From CAZWEZ01 sp964632795 (GTDB lineage Bacteria; Pseudomonadota; Alphaproteobacteria; Rhodospirillales; 2-02-FULL-58-16): a stretch of 15,300 nt of DNA. The stretch covers positions 1 to 15,300 of the forward strand of contig CAZWEZ010000092.1 in the NCBI GenBank assembly GCA_964632795.1, written 5' to 3'. The notes below the pieces were generated by a model, which worked only from the letters and a program-made list of their open reading frames with translations, ran no database searches and was not told where the DNA came from. Below, piece after piece: positions 1-7,309 of this stretch. Position numbers and translations under genes: made by a program. The first letter of the stretch is position 1. The number at the start of each line of letters is the position of its first letter.

Positions 1-135
1 CGCGGCGGGGGGCGGATGACGGCGCTGGCCGACCCCATCCTGGTGGTGCCGTCCGACGACACCGCCAGCATCCAGGAGATGCACATCACCCTGGGCCACA
101 TGCTGTGCTCGGCCCTGGAGGCGGACCTGGGATGA
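1..135 (+). CDS. gmhA: Phosphoheptose isomerase, C-terminal end (partial)
   Basis: The first 44 codons are the 3' end of a gene that begins left of the window. The visible residues include VPSDDTASIQEMHITLGHML, which closely resembles the end of the SIS-domain sedoheptulose-7-phosphate isomerase GmhA, where VPS..TARIQE.H..I.H is strongly conserved. GmhA is cytoplasmic and converts sedoheptulose 7-phosphate to D-glycero-D-manno-heptose 7-phosphate, the first step of ADP-heptose synthesis for the LPS inner core. Its TGA stop overlaps the ATG of hldE (ATGA at 132-135), and the next gene encodes the next two enzymatic activities of the pathway, which supports the call. The start and most of the isomerase domain lie outside the window, so the gene's integrity cannot be judged. 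Confidence 0.88.
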   Translation, partial: RGGGRMTALADPILVVPSDDTASIQEMHITLGHMLCSALEADLG

Positions 136-1619
136 GCAACCGCGCGGACCTGCTGGCGCTGGTCGAGGCCCTGTCCGGGGCCCGGGTGCTGTGCGTCGGC
201 GACGTCATCCTGGACCACTTCCAGTACGGAACGGTCGAGCGCATATCCCCGGAAGCCCCGGTCCCCGTCCTGATGCTGGATGCCGAGGAGAGCTCCTCGC
301 TGGGGGGCGCCGGCAACGTCGTGCGCAACCTGCGCTCGATGGGCGCCGAGGCGGAATTCGTCACCGTGATCGGCGCCAAGAGCCCCGATGAGGCCGACCT
401 CCCGGGCCAGGAGGTTCGTAAGCTGGTCGAGGAACAGGGGGTGGCGAGCGATGCCGTCCTGCTCGATGTCGAGCGCCGCACCTCGACCAAGACCCGTTAC
501 CTCGCCGACGGCCAGCAGATCCTGCGCGCCGACCGCGAAACGGCCTTTCCGCTTGGCGAGGCGATCCGCGAGGAGCTGCTCGAAAGGACCAAGGCGGCGA
601 TGGACCACTGTTCGGTGGTCGTCCTGTCCGACTACGGCAAGGGGGTCCTCGGCGAAGAGGTGACGGCGACCCTGATCGAGGCGGCGCGCGCGGCGGGCAA
701 GTTCGTCATCGTCGACCCCAAGGGAAACGATTACGAGCGCTATCGCGGGGCCAGCCTGATCACGCCCAACCGCAAGGAGCTGGCGGAGGCCTCCCGGATG
801 CCGGTGGACGGCGAGGACGAAGTCCGCGTCGCCGCCGACTGGCTGATCGCCGAACACGGCTTGGGCGCCGTGCTGGCGACCCTGGGCGCCGACGGCATGA
901 CCCTGGTCACGACGTCCGGCGACGTTATCCATCTGGCGGCCGAGGGGCGCGAGGTGTTCGACGTCTCGGGGGCCGGCGACACGGTGGTGGCGACCATCGC
1001 CGCGGCCCTCGCCGCCGGCGCCGACGTGGCGAGCGCCGCGGCCCTGGCCAACGTCACCGCCGGCATCGTCGTCGGCAAGGTGGGCACCGCGGCGGCCTAC
1101 GCCATCGACGTCGTCGACGCCCTTCACCACCAGGACATCACGCATGCCGAGGCCAAGGTGCTGGCGCTGGCCCCGGCGCTCGACCGGATCGACCGCTGGC
1201 GGCGCCGCGACCTCCAGGTGGGCTTCACCAACGGCTGCTTCGATCTTCTCCACCCCGGCCACGTGTCGCTGCTGTCCCAGGCCAAGGCGGCCTGCGACCG
1301 GCTGGTGGTCGGCCTCAACAGCGACGCCTCGGTGCGCCGCCTGGACAAGGGGCCGGACCGCCCGATCCAGTCCGAGGCGGCGCGGGCCACGGTGCTGGCC
1401 GGCCTGGCCTCGGTCGACATGGTGGTGATCTTCAACGAGGACACGCCGCTGGCCCTGATCGAGGCGATCCGCCCGGAGCTGCTGGTCAAGGGCGCCGACT
1501 ACACGCTCGAGCAGGTGGTCGGGGCCGACCTGGTGCAGGGCCACGGCGGGCGGGTGATGCTGGCCGAGATCGAGCCGGGCCACAGCACCTCGGCGACGCT
1601 GGCCCGCCTCGGCAAGTGA
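132..1619 (+). CDS. hldE: Bifunctional heptose 7-phosphate kinase / heptose 1-phosphate adenylyltransferase HldE
   Basis: A 495-residue cytoplasmic enzyme; the family is usually about 475-500 residues. The N-terminal PfkB/ribokinase domain (about 1-330) phosphorylates heptose 7-phosphate. It shows GDVILDHF at 23-30, LGGAGNV at 57-63 and the signature DVSGAGDT at 277-284, with Asp283 the likely catalytic base. The C-terminal nucleotidyltransferase domain (about 360-495) transfers AMP to heptose 1-phosphate. It shows GFTNGCFDLLHPGH at 364-377, including the HxGH motif, and a LVKGADY segment further on. The product feeds ADP-heptose synthesis for the LPS core. The ATG at 132 was chosen over an in-frame start at 105 because it overlaps the gmhA stop (ATGA) and has a GGAGG ribosome binding site at 117-121, ten bases upstream. 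The stop overlaps the next start (GTGA). No frameshift or missing motif was seen. Confidence 0.96.
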   Translation: MSNRADLLALVEALSGARVLCVGDVILDHFQYGTVERISPEAPVPVLMLDAEESSSLGGAGNVVRNLRSMGAEAEFVTVIGAKSPDEADLPGQEVRKLVEEQGVASDAVLLDVERRTSTKTRYLADGQQILRADRETAFPLGEAIREELLERTKAAMDHCSVVVLSDYGKGVLGEEVTATLIEAARAAGKFVIVDPKGNDYERYRGASLITPNRKELAEASRMPVDGEDEVRVAADWLIAEHGLGAVLATLGADGMTLVTTSGDVIHLAAEGREVFDVSGAGDTVVATIAAALAAGADVASAAALANVTAGIVVGKVGTAAAYAIDVVDALHHQDITHAEAKVLALAPALDRIDRWRRRDLQVGFTNGCFDLLHPGHVSLLSQAKAACDRLVVGLNSDASVRRLDKGPDRPIQSEAARATVLAGLASVDMVVIFNEDTPLALIEAIRPELLVKGADYTLEQVVGADLVQGHGGRVMLAEIEPGHSTSATLARLGK

Positions 1620-2206
1620 CCCCCGCCCCTTTGAGTCCGTTCGAGGCCCATCTGGTCTACGCCCTGGCCTGGGCCAGCTTCGGCTTCGGCCATTCGATGC
1701 TGGCCGGGCACGCCAGGCAGTGGCGGCTGGCCTACAACCTGGTCGCGGCGGTCCATATCGCCCTGGTGGTGGCCGGCGGGCGATACCTGTTGGCCGGCGC
1801 TCCCTTCGCCGTCCCCGGCTGGGCGGGGACCATCATGACGATGGTTCAGGTCCTCGGCTGGGGGCTGCTGGCGTGGGCCCTGAAGGGGTACGACCTGGGC
1901 CTGCTCGCCGGCACCCGGCAGCTCCGCGAGGGCCTGAAGGGCCCCGCCGCGCCCACCGACGAACCCTTGGCCGCCAACGGCCTCAACGCCTGGGTCCGCC
2001 ACCCCCTCTATGCCGGCGCCCTGCTCATCCTGTGGGGCGGAGCCGACGGGGCGTATGGGCTGGCCACCGCCGGGTGGGGGTCGCTGTACCTCTTCATCGG
2101 CACCTTTTTCGAGGAGCGCCGGCTGCTCGCCCTTTACGGCGCCGCCTATGCGGACTACAGGAGACGGGTCCCGGCCTTCATCCCGTGGAAGGGCCGGGCC
2201 GGGTGA
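1616..2206 (+). CDS. Small integral membrane methyltransferase, ICMT/NnrU-like
   Basis: A 196-residue hydrophobic protein with about four to five membrane segments. The N-terminal part has a GHSMLAG..R..YN pattern similar to NnrU-type proteins. The C-terminal part carries the hallmark of the isoprenylcysteine carboxylmethyltransferase / phospholipid methyltransferase superfamily: RHPLYAG near residues 126-132, then FFEERRLLALYG..Y..Y and VPAFIPW at the end. Members bind S-adenosylmethionine at the membrane face and methylate lipids or lipid-linked thiols, but the bacterial substrate is generally unknown. The predicted GTG start lies inside GTGA, overlapping the hldE stop by four bases, so translation is probably coupled; no clear Shine-Dalgarno is visible. 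A TTG at 1631 is an alternative start. The family assignment is reasonably firm, the specific reaction is not. Placement after hldE hints at an envelope role but does not prove it. Confidence 0.8.
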   Translation: MTPAPLSPFEAHLVYALAWASFGFGHSMLAGHARQWRLAYNLVAAVHIALVVAGGRYLLAGAPFAVPGWAGTIMTMVQVLGWGLLAWALKGYDLGLLAGTRQLREGLKGPAAPTDEPLAANGLNAWVRHPLYAGALLILWGGADGAYGLATAGWGSLYLFIGTFFEERRLLALYGAAYADYRRRVPAFIPWKGRAG

Positions 2207-2216
2207 GGGTCGGCCA

Positions 2217-2936
2217 ATGAGCGGAGAAGAAAAGGATCGTCCTTCAGAGCCGGCGAAGCACTTCGACGGCAAGCGGGCCGGCGTCTACGACGACCTGATC
2301 CGCCGGGTGATCCCGGGCTACGACGTCCTGCACCGGCTGATCCGCCTGCAACTGCACCGGAAGCTTGGCGACGAGGCCCGCATCCTGGTGGTCGGCGCCG
2401 GCACCGGGATGGAGATCGCGACCCTGGCCCCTGAGCGCCCCGGATGGCGGTTCACCGCCGTCGACCCGGCGCCGGAGATGCTGGAGGCGGCGCGTCTGAG
2501 GCTGGAGGGCGCCGGTTTCGCGGGGCGCACCGAATTCCATTGCGGACAGGTGGCCGGGCTGCCGGAACGCCCCCTGTACGACGCCGCCTGCCTGGTCCTG
2601 GTCATGCACTTCATGCCCGACGACGGGGCCAAGGGGGACCTCCTCGGCGACATCGCGCGGCGCCTCGCCCCGGGAGCGCCGCTGATCCTGGTCGACGCCC
2701 ACGGCGAGCCTGGAAGCCCGGACCTCGACCACCTGATGGGGGTGTGGCGCGACTGGCAGCTCGACGCCGGGATCGAGGAAGAGGACGTCGACAAGGGCTT
2801 CCGCCACATCGTCCGGGACATCCATTTCGTGTCCGAGGGCCGCCTCGCCGGGCTCCTCACCGAGGCCGGGTTCACCATGCCCCGGCCGTTCTTCGCCTCG
2901 CTCATGTTCGGTGCCTGGATCGCCGGGAAGGGCTGA
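2217..2936 (+). CDS. Class I SAM-dependent methyltransferase, substrate unknown
   Basis: A 239-residue soluble protein with a Rossmann-type methyltransferase fold. Motif I is LVVGAGTG (glycines at 60, 62 and 64), followed by TAVDPAPEML with the acidic residue Asp83 at the end of strand 2, as expected for binding the SAM ribose. The later YDAACLVLVMHFM region fits motif IV, and LAPGAPLILVDAHGE fits the post-motif strand. No membrane segments or signal peptide are seen, so it should be cytoplasmic. The ATG at 2217 was chosen because it follows the upstream stop (2204-2206) by ten bases and has a GAGG ribosome binding site at 2205-2208. The frame is open further upstream, but that part only overlaps the preceding gene. 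The next gene starts directly after this stop. The substrate could be a small molecule; nothing in the sequence identifies it. Confidence 0.85.
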   Translation: MSGEEKDRPSEPAKHFDGKRAGVYDDLIRRVIPGYDVLHRLIRLQLHRKLGDEARILVVGAGTGMEIATLAPERPGWRFTAVDPAPEMLEAARLRLEGAGFAGRTEFHCGQVAGLPERPLYDAACLVLVMHFMPDDGAKGDLLGDIARRLAPGAPLILVDAHGEPGSPDLDHLMGVWRDWQLDAGIEEEDVDKGFRHIVRDIHFVSEGRLAGLLTEAGFTMPRPFFASLMFGAWIAGKG

Positions 2937-4118
2937 ATGCTGCGTCCCGCCTCGCTGCCCTTCGCGATCCTGCTGATCGCCCTGATTTCCTTCGGGCCGC
3001 TGTCCACCGACATGTACCTGCCGTCGCTGCCGACCCTGATCGGGGTCTTCGGCACCGACGTCGCCATGGTCCAGTTGACGCTCAGCGCGTTCCTGGTCGG
3101 CTTCGCCCTGGCCCAACTGGCGATCGGGCCGACCTCGGACCGCTTCGGGCGGCGGCCGGTGCTGATCGCCGGGATCTCGCTGTACCTCGCCGCCACCGTC
3201 GTCTGCCTGGTCGCCACTTCCGTCGAGATGCTGATCGCGGCCCGCGTCTTCCAGGCGGTGGGGGCCTGCGCGGGAGCGGTGCTGGCCCGCGCCGTGGTAC
3301 GGGACGTCTACGGACGCCAGCGCGCCGCCAAGGTGCTGGCCTACATGGGCACGGCGATGGCCCTGGCGCCGCTGGTGGCGCCGGTGATCGGCGGCTATCT
3401 GCTGATCTGGTTCGGCTGGCGGTCGGTGTTCGCGGTGTTGGCCGCCTTCGGCGCCACCCTGCTGGTCCTGGTCGCCACCCAGCTCGTCGAGACCAACCGC
3501 TGGAAGGACCCGGCCGCCATCGATCCGGGGCGGATGGTCAGGAACTACCTGACCCTGGCCGGCTCGCGCGCGTATGTCGGCTACGTGCTGGCCAACGCCT
3601 TCGTCTTCGGCGGCCTGTTCGCCTTCATCTCGGGTTCGTCGTTCGTCCTCATCGGCTCGTTGAAGGTGCCCGTGGAGATGTTCGGGCTGTTCTTCGCCAT
3701 CGTCGTCGCCGGCTACATGGCCGGCACCGTCATCGCCGGGCGGCTGACCCTGAGGTTGGGCATCGAGCGGATGGTGCTGATCGGCTGCATTGTGTCGCTG
3801 GCCGCCGGCGCCGTGCTGGCGGGGCTGCCCTGGGCCGGGGTCACCGGGGTGGCCTCGATCATCGCCCCGATGTTCGTCTACCTGGTGGGGGTCGGCATCG
3901 TCATGCCCAACGCCATGGCCGGCGCCATCGGCCCGTTCCCCCGGATGGCGGGCGCCGCCTCGGCCCTGCTGGGGTTCCTGCAGATGGGGATGGCCGCCCT
4001 CGCCGGCTTCCTGGTCGGCCATTTCGACGACGGCACCCAGGTGCCGATGACGGCGACCATCGCCGTGATGGGACTGTGCGCCTTCACCGCCTTCGTCACC
4101 CTGGCCCGCCGACGGTGA
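2937..4118 (+). CDS. MFS multidrug efflux transporter, Bcr/CflA family
   Basis: A 393-residue inner-membrane protein with twelve predicted transmembrane segments, the usual size for the drug:proton antiporter DHA1 group. Bcr/CflA-type features are STDMYLP (23-29) at the end of helix 1, GPTSDRFGRRP (64-74) in the loop between helices 2 and 3 (the MFS signature), and the helix 4 region RVFQAVGACAGAVLARAVVRD. Family members export drugs such as bicyclomycin or chloramphenicol, or small peptides and sulphur compounds, using the proton gradient; the substrate here is unknown. The ATG follows the TGA of the methyltransferase with no gap, preceded by a GGGAAGGG ribosome binding site, so it is the last gene of the operon. 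A methyltransferase directly before an exporter could mean the two handle one compound, but that is inference. Confidence 0.9.
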   Translation: MLRPASLPFAILLIALISFGPLSTDMYLPSLPTLIGVFGTDVAMVQLTLSAFLVGFALAQLAIGPTSDRFGRRPVLIAGISLYLAATVVCLVATSVEMLIAARVFQAVGACAGAVLARAVVRDVYGRQRAAKVLAYMGTAMALAPLVAPVIGGYLLIWFGWRSVFAVLAAFGATLLVLVATQLVETNRWKDPAAIDPGRMVRNYLTLAGSRAYVGYVLANAFVFGGLFAFISGSSFVLIGSLKVPVEMFGLFFAIVVAGYMAGTVIAGRLTLRLGIERMVLIGCIVSLAAGAVLAGLPWAGVTGVASIIAPMFVYLVGVGIVMPNAMAGAIGPFPRMAGAASALLGFLQMGMAALAGFLVGHFDDGTQVPMTATIAVMGLCAFTAFVTLARRR

Positions 4119-6077
4119 TTAATTGCCGCCGGCAAGGCCGGCGAACAGGTTGCGCCAGAAGCTCTGTTGGGGGACCGGAACAGGCTCGGGCTCGAGGCCG
4201 GGCAGCGGCTGGGGCGGGACGCCCCGGTGGGCGGCGGCCATGAACTCCCGCCACGCCGTGGCCGGCAGGCTGCCCCCGGTGACCCCGTCCATCGGGCTGC
4301 CGTCGTCGTTGCCCATCCACACCCCGGTCACCAGGTGGGCGCTGTAGCCGACGAACCAGGCGTCACGGAAGTCCTGGCTGGTCCCGGTCTTGCCGGCGAC
4401 GGGGCGGCCCAGCCTGGCGGCGCGTCCGGTGCCTTCGGCCACCGCGTTAGACAGCATGTCGTTCATCGCCGCGACGTGGGCGGCAGCCACCACCCGGCCC
4501 GGTCCGGAGCCGGAGCGGGCGTAGAGCACCCGGCCGTCGGCGTCGAGGATCCGCTCGATGCCGTGGGCCCACGCCCCGTAGCCGCCGTTGGCGAAGACGG
4601 CGTAGGCGGCGGTCAGCTCGTCGAGGGTGACCTCGCCGCTGCCCAGCGCCAGGCTCGGCGTCGGCTTGAGCTCCGAAGTCAGTCCCAGGCGCCGGGCGGC
4701 GGCGAGGACCCTGGCCCGCCCCGCGCGCTCGGCCACCTTCACCGCCACCGTGTTGATGGAATAAGCCAGCGCCTGGCGCACGGTGACCACGCCCCGGTGG
4801 CGGCGGGCGAAGTTGCGCGGACTCCAGCCGTCGACCGTCAGCGGGCCGTCGATCAGCCGGGAGTCGGGACCCAGCCCGGCCTCCAGCCCGGCCAGGTAGA
4901 CCACCGGCTTGAACGCCGAGCCCGGCTGGCGCAGGGCCTGGGTGGCCCGGTTGAACTGGCTTCGCGCGTGGTCGCGGCCGCCGACCATGGCCTTCACCGC
5001 GCCCTCCGGGGTCATCGCCACCAGCGCCGCCTCGCCGACCCTACGCCCGGCCCCGGGGCCGTCCAGCGCCCCGGCGATGGCCGCCTCGGCGAGCCGCTGG
5101 AGACGCGAATCAAGGGTCGTGACCACGGTGATGTCGCGGTCGCCGGGCGACACGAAGCCGGCCACCCGCTCCAGCACCCAGTCGGCGAAGTGGCGACCGC
5201 TGCTCCGCCACCGGGCCGCCGCCGCTCCTCCATCGGGCCGCCGCCGCGCCGCCTCGGCCTGGGCCGGGGTCAGGTAGCCGGCGGCGACCATGTTGTCCAG
5301 CACCTGCTCGGCGCGCCGGGCGGCGAGGGGCGGGTTGGCGATCGGGTTGTAGCGCGAGGGCGCCTTCAGCATCCCGGCCAGCATCGCCGCCTGATACGTG
5401 GTCAGGGCCGAGGCCGGGCGGGAGAAGTACTTTTGCGCCGCCGCCTCGAAGCCGTAGGTCCCGGCCCCCAGGTAGACCCGGTTGAGGTAGACGGCGAGGA
5501 TCTCGTCCTTGGTGAAGCGGTGCTCCAGCCACAGCGCCAGCATCACTTCCTGGATCTTGCGCTTGATCGTCCGTTGGGGGGTCAGGAACAGGTTCTTGGC
5601 CACCTGCTGGGTGATGGTGCTGGCGCCCTGGCGGATGCCCCCGGCCCGGAGGTTGACGTAGACGGCCCGGGCCAGGGCAATCGGGTCGATGCCGAAATGA
5701 CTGTAGAAGCGGCGGTCCTCGGTGGCCAGCACGGCCTGGGGCAGGGCCGCCGGGAGCTCGTCCAGGCGTACCGGCTTGCCGTAGAGGTCGCCGATGGTGG
5801 CCAGCACCTCGCCGTCCGCCGCCACCAGGGTGACGCTGGGCCGGCGGGTCGCGGCCAGGGCCCGCCCGACGTCCGGCAGGTCGTAGGCGTACCAGCCGGC
5901 GACCACGGAGGCCAGCACCAGCGCCCACACCGCCGCCGTCGCCGTCCACCTGGCGACCGGGACCAGCCACCGCCAGGGGCCGCGCCGGGGCGCTCTGCGG
6001 GGCGCTCTGCGGGAACGCCGGGCCGGGCGGCGGCGGCCGGGGGGCGGTTTGCGCGTACCTCGTCTTGACGTGGTCAT
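4119..6077 (-). CDS. Class A penicillin-binding protein (PBP1A family glycosyltransferase/transpeptidase)
   Basis: A 652-residue bifunctional peptidoglycan synthase anchored in the inner membrane and acting in the periplasm. In order: a very basic Arg/Pro-rich cytoplasmic tail (1-38), one membrane segment (about 39-61), the glycosyltransferase domain with TEDRRFYSHFG (catalytic Glu120), GASTITQQ (151-158) and the KDEILAVYLNRVYLG block (190-204), then the transpeptidase domain with SAFK (nucleophile Ser387), SIN (440-442) and KTGT (563-566). The C-terminus is a proline-rich linker with a short FWRNLFAGL end. All catalytic motifs are present. At 652 residues it is shorter than many PBP1a proteins and has no room for a large extra domain in the transpeptidase region. 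The ATG at 6077 is preferred over an in-frame TTG at 6092; neither has a strong ribosome binding site. Its stop abuts the MFS stop. Confidence 0.95.
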   Translation of the reverse strand: MTTSRRGTRKPPPGRRRPARRSRRAPRRAPRRGPWRWLVPVARWTATAAVWALVLASVVAGWYAYDLPDVGRALAATRRPSVTLVAADGEVLATIGDLYGKPVRLDELPAALPQAVLATEDRRFYSHFGIDPIALARAVYVNLRAGGIRQGASTITQQVAKNLFLTPQRTIKRKIQEVMLALWLEHRFTKDEILAVYLNRVYLGAGTYGFEAAAQKYFSRPASALTTYQAAMLAGMLKAPSRYNPIANPPLAARRAEQVLDNMVAAGYLTPAQAEAARRRPDGGAAAARWRSSGRHFADWVLERVAGFVSPGDRDITVVTTLDSRLQRLAEAAIAGALDGPGAGRRVGEAALVAMTPEGAVKAMVGGRDHARSQFNRATQALRQPGSAFKPVVYLAGLEAGLGPDSRLIDGPLTVDGWSPRNFARRHRGVVTVRQALAYSINTVAVKVAERAGRARVLAAARRLGLTSELKPTPSLALGSGEVTLDELTAAYAVFANGGYGAWAHGIERILDADGRVLYARSGSGPGRVVAAAHVAAMNDMLSNAVAEGTGRAARLGRPVAGKTGTSQDFRDAWFVGYSAHLVTGVWMGNDDGSPMDGVTGGSLPATAWREFMAAAHRGVPPQPLPGLEPEPVPVPQQSFWRNLFAGLAGGN

Positions 6078-6100
6078 GGCGCGTGATTCCAACCGGTTAC

Positions 6101-6133
6101 GGTTAGAATTGGGTTAACGGCCCGGGAATTATC
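6101..6133 (-). promoter_or_regulatory. Possible PBP promoter region with CtrA-like box
   Basis: Between the pentapeptide gene and the PBP start, the - strand carries GATAAT (6128-6133), a five-of-six match to the sigma-70 -10 element, but no good -35 at 17 bases. Closer to the gene, the + strand reads TTAG, seven bases, TTAAC (6103-6118), one mismatch from the alphaproteobacterial CtrA consensus TTAA-N7-TTAAC. If both are real, CtrA would bind just downstream of the start site and could repress. Weak evidence from short motifs only. Confidence 0.3.
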
Positions 6134-6163
6134 GGGCAAGAGTCGGAAAAGCCCCGGGAACCG

Positions 6164-6179
6164 GCCGCCGCCCGGCGGC
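6164..6179 (-). terminator. GC-rich hairpin just after the pentapeptide gene
   Basis: A perfect six-base stem (GCCGCC / GGCGGC) with a four-base loop lies directly after the pentapeptide-repeat gene's stop codon on the - strand. It could act as a transcription attenuator or terminator. No uridine tract follows at once; only a short CTTTTCC is seen about a dozen bases later, so a normal intrinsic terminator is doubtful. Confidence 0.25.
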
Positions 6180-6581
6180 TCAGGGGGTCTTGCAGCTGAG
6201 CAGCCGGTGCAGGGTGTCGGGGGCGATGGTGCAGCCCTTGAGGTTGGTCCGCCGCATTTCGACGCCGTCGAGTTCGGCCTCCCTGAGGTCGGCGCCCCTG
6301 AGGTCGGCCTCGGTGAAGTCGGCCTGGGACAACAGCGCGCTCTGCAAGTTGGCGTTCAACAGCACCACGCCGGTCAGGTTGGCGTTGCGCAGGTCGGCCC
6401 CGGCGAGATCGGCGCCGGTCAGGTCGGAGCCGCTGAGGTCGGCGTTGCGCAAATCGACCCCGCGCAGGTCCATGTCACGCAGGTCGAGGCCGATCAGGTG
6501 GGCGCGCCGTCCTCCTTTCTCGCCTTCGCTGAGCCACTCGCTGTGTTCGCTGAGAATCCGATCCAGACTTTTTCGGAACAT
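6180..6581 (-). CDS. Pentapeptide-repeat protein
   Basis: A 133-residue protein. A charged helical leader (about 1-25, with HSEWLSEGEKGGRRAHL) is followed by roughly eighteen consecutive pentapeptide units of the A(D/N)LxG type from about residue 28 to 117, for example RNADLSGSDLTGADL. Such tandem repeats fold as a right-handed quadrilateral beta-helix. The family as a whole has varied roles, from DNA mimicry to scaffolding, and no function can be assigned here. No signal peptide or membrane segment is visible. The ATG at 6581 is preferred: an extended -10 element lies about 22 bases upstream and would overlap the other in-frame ATG at 6614. A G-rich stretch (GGGGGTGG) could serve as the ribosome binding site. 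The frame stays open much further upstream, but that part is antisense-frame shadow of the Nfu gene and lacks pentapeptide character. Confidence 0.85.
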   Translation of the reverse strand: MFRKSLDRILSEHSEWLSEGEKGGRRAHLIGLDLRDMDLRGVDLRNADLSGSDLTGADLAGADLRNANLTGVVLLNANLQSALLSQADFTEADLRGADLREAELDGVEMRRTNLKGCTIAPDTLHRLLSCKTP

Positions 6582-6602
6582 CTTCACCACCCCCTGGAGG
6601 CG

Positions 6603-6611
6603 ATGATAGCA
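6603..6611 (-). promoter_or_regulatory. Extended -10 promoter element for the pentapeptide gene
   Basis: The - strand reads TGCTATCAT, an extended -10 (TGn plus TATCAT) placed so transcription would begin about 15 bases before the ATG at 6581. The sequence above it is locally AT-rich with a run of six T, in contrast with its GC-rich surroundings. No good -35 is visible, which is acceptable for extended -10 promoters. It suggests the gene has its own transcript. Confidence 0.4.
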
Positions 6612-6700
6612 CATCCGTTGAAAAAATAACGAGATTCCAGATTTGGCCGCAACCAACGGTTCGGTCCTGGGAACGGAATCGGCGAGCGGCGGCGGTCCGG

Positions 6701-7246
6701 CTATTCGACCGCGCGGACTTCCGTGACCTCGGGGATATAGTGGCGGAGCAGGTTCTCGATCCCGTGCTTGAGGGTCGCCGAGGAGCTGGGGCAGCCCGAA
6801 CACGCCCCCTGCATGGTCAGGAAGACCACCCCGTCCTCGAAGCCGTGGAAGATGATGTCGCCGCCGTCCTGGGCCACCGCCGGGCGGACCCGGGTGTCGA
6901 GCAGCTCCTTGATCTGGGTGACGATGGCGTCGTCTTCCCCGCCGTCCTCGGACTCGTCCTCGCCGGTGATCACCTGCCCGCCGGAGGTGAAGTGCTCCAT
7001 CACGGCGCTCAGGATCAGCGGCTTCATGACCTCCCAGTCCCTGGTGTCGTCCTTGGTCACGGTGATGAAGTCGCCGCCCAGGAAGACCCCGCGGACGCCT
7101 TCGATGCCGAACAGGCGGCCGGCCAGCGGCGACCGCCCGGCCTTCTCCGAAGCGGTGAAGTCGGCGGTGCCCTTGGCCATCACCTGACAGCCGGGAAGGA
7201 ACTTCAGGGTCGCCGGGTTGGGGGTGCCTTCGGTCTGGATGAACAT
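6701..7246 (-). CDS. NifU-family (Nfu-type) iron-sulfur cluster carrier
   Basis: A 181-residue cytoplasmic protein with the two-domain layout of alphaproteobacterial and mitochondrial Nfu1. The N-terminal Nfu domain (about 1-88) begins MFIQTEGTPNPATLKFLPG, a near-diagnostic start. An acidic linker (about 94-107, GEDESEDGGEDD) leads to the C-terminal NifU domain, with AVAQDGGDI and the CSGC motif (Cys149 and Cys152), which binds a 4Fe-4S cluster between two subunits. The family receives clusters from the main scaffold and hands them to target apoproteins. The length is normal and both cysteines are intact. The ATG at 7244-7246 has a strong AGGTGG ribosome binding site four bases upstream. It lies 59 bases after trpS on the same strand. 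Confidence 0.94.
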   Translation of the reverse strand: MFIQTEGTPNPATLKFLPGCQVMAKGTADFTASEKAGRSPLAGRLFGIEGVRGVFLGGDFITVTKDDTRDWEVMKPLILSAVMEHFTSGGQVITGEDESEDGGEDDAIVTQIKELLDTRVRPAVAQDGGDIIFHGFEDGVVFLTMQGACSGCPSSSATLKHGIENLLRHYIPEVTEVRAVE

Positions 7247-7280
7247 GATCCACCTCTCAGGAAAAAAACGGTCTGCCTCC

Positions 7281-7309
7281 TAGATGGTCCTAATCCGGGC
7301 CGTGGTCAA
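7281..7309 (-). promoter_or_regulatory. Weak candidate promoter before the Nfu gene
   Basis: On the - strand, TTGACC (7304-7309, overlapping the trpS stop) resembles a -35 element and is followed after exactly 17 bases by CATCTA (7281-7286). The -35 is a good match (TTGAC is favoured in alphaproteobacteria) but the -10 is poor. The site is well placed for the Nfu gene at 7246. Treat as tentative. Confidence 0.3.

Noticed and set aside
2244..4022. Long open frame on the - strand opposite the methyltransferase and MFS genes
   Set aside because: Low-complexity G/H/Q/D-rich product spanning two real genes on the other strand; no domain recognisable.
4167..6068. Long open frame on the + strand opposite the PBP gene
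   Set aside because: Same kind of GC-driven shadow; the opposite strand encodes a complete class A PBP.
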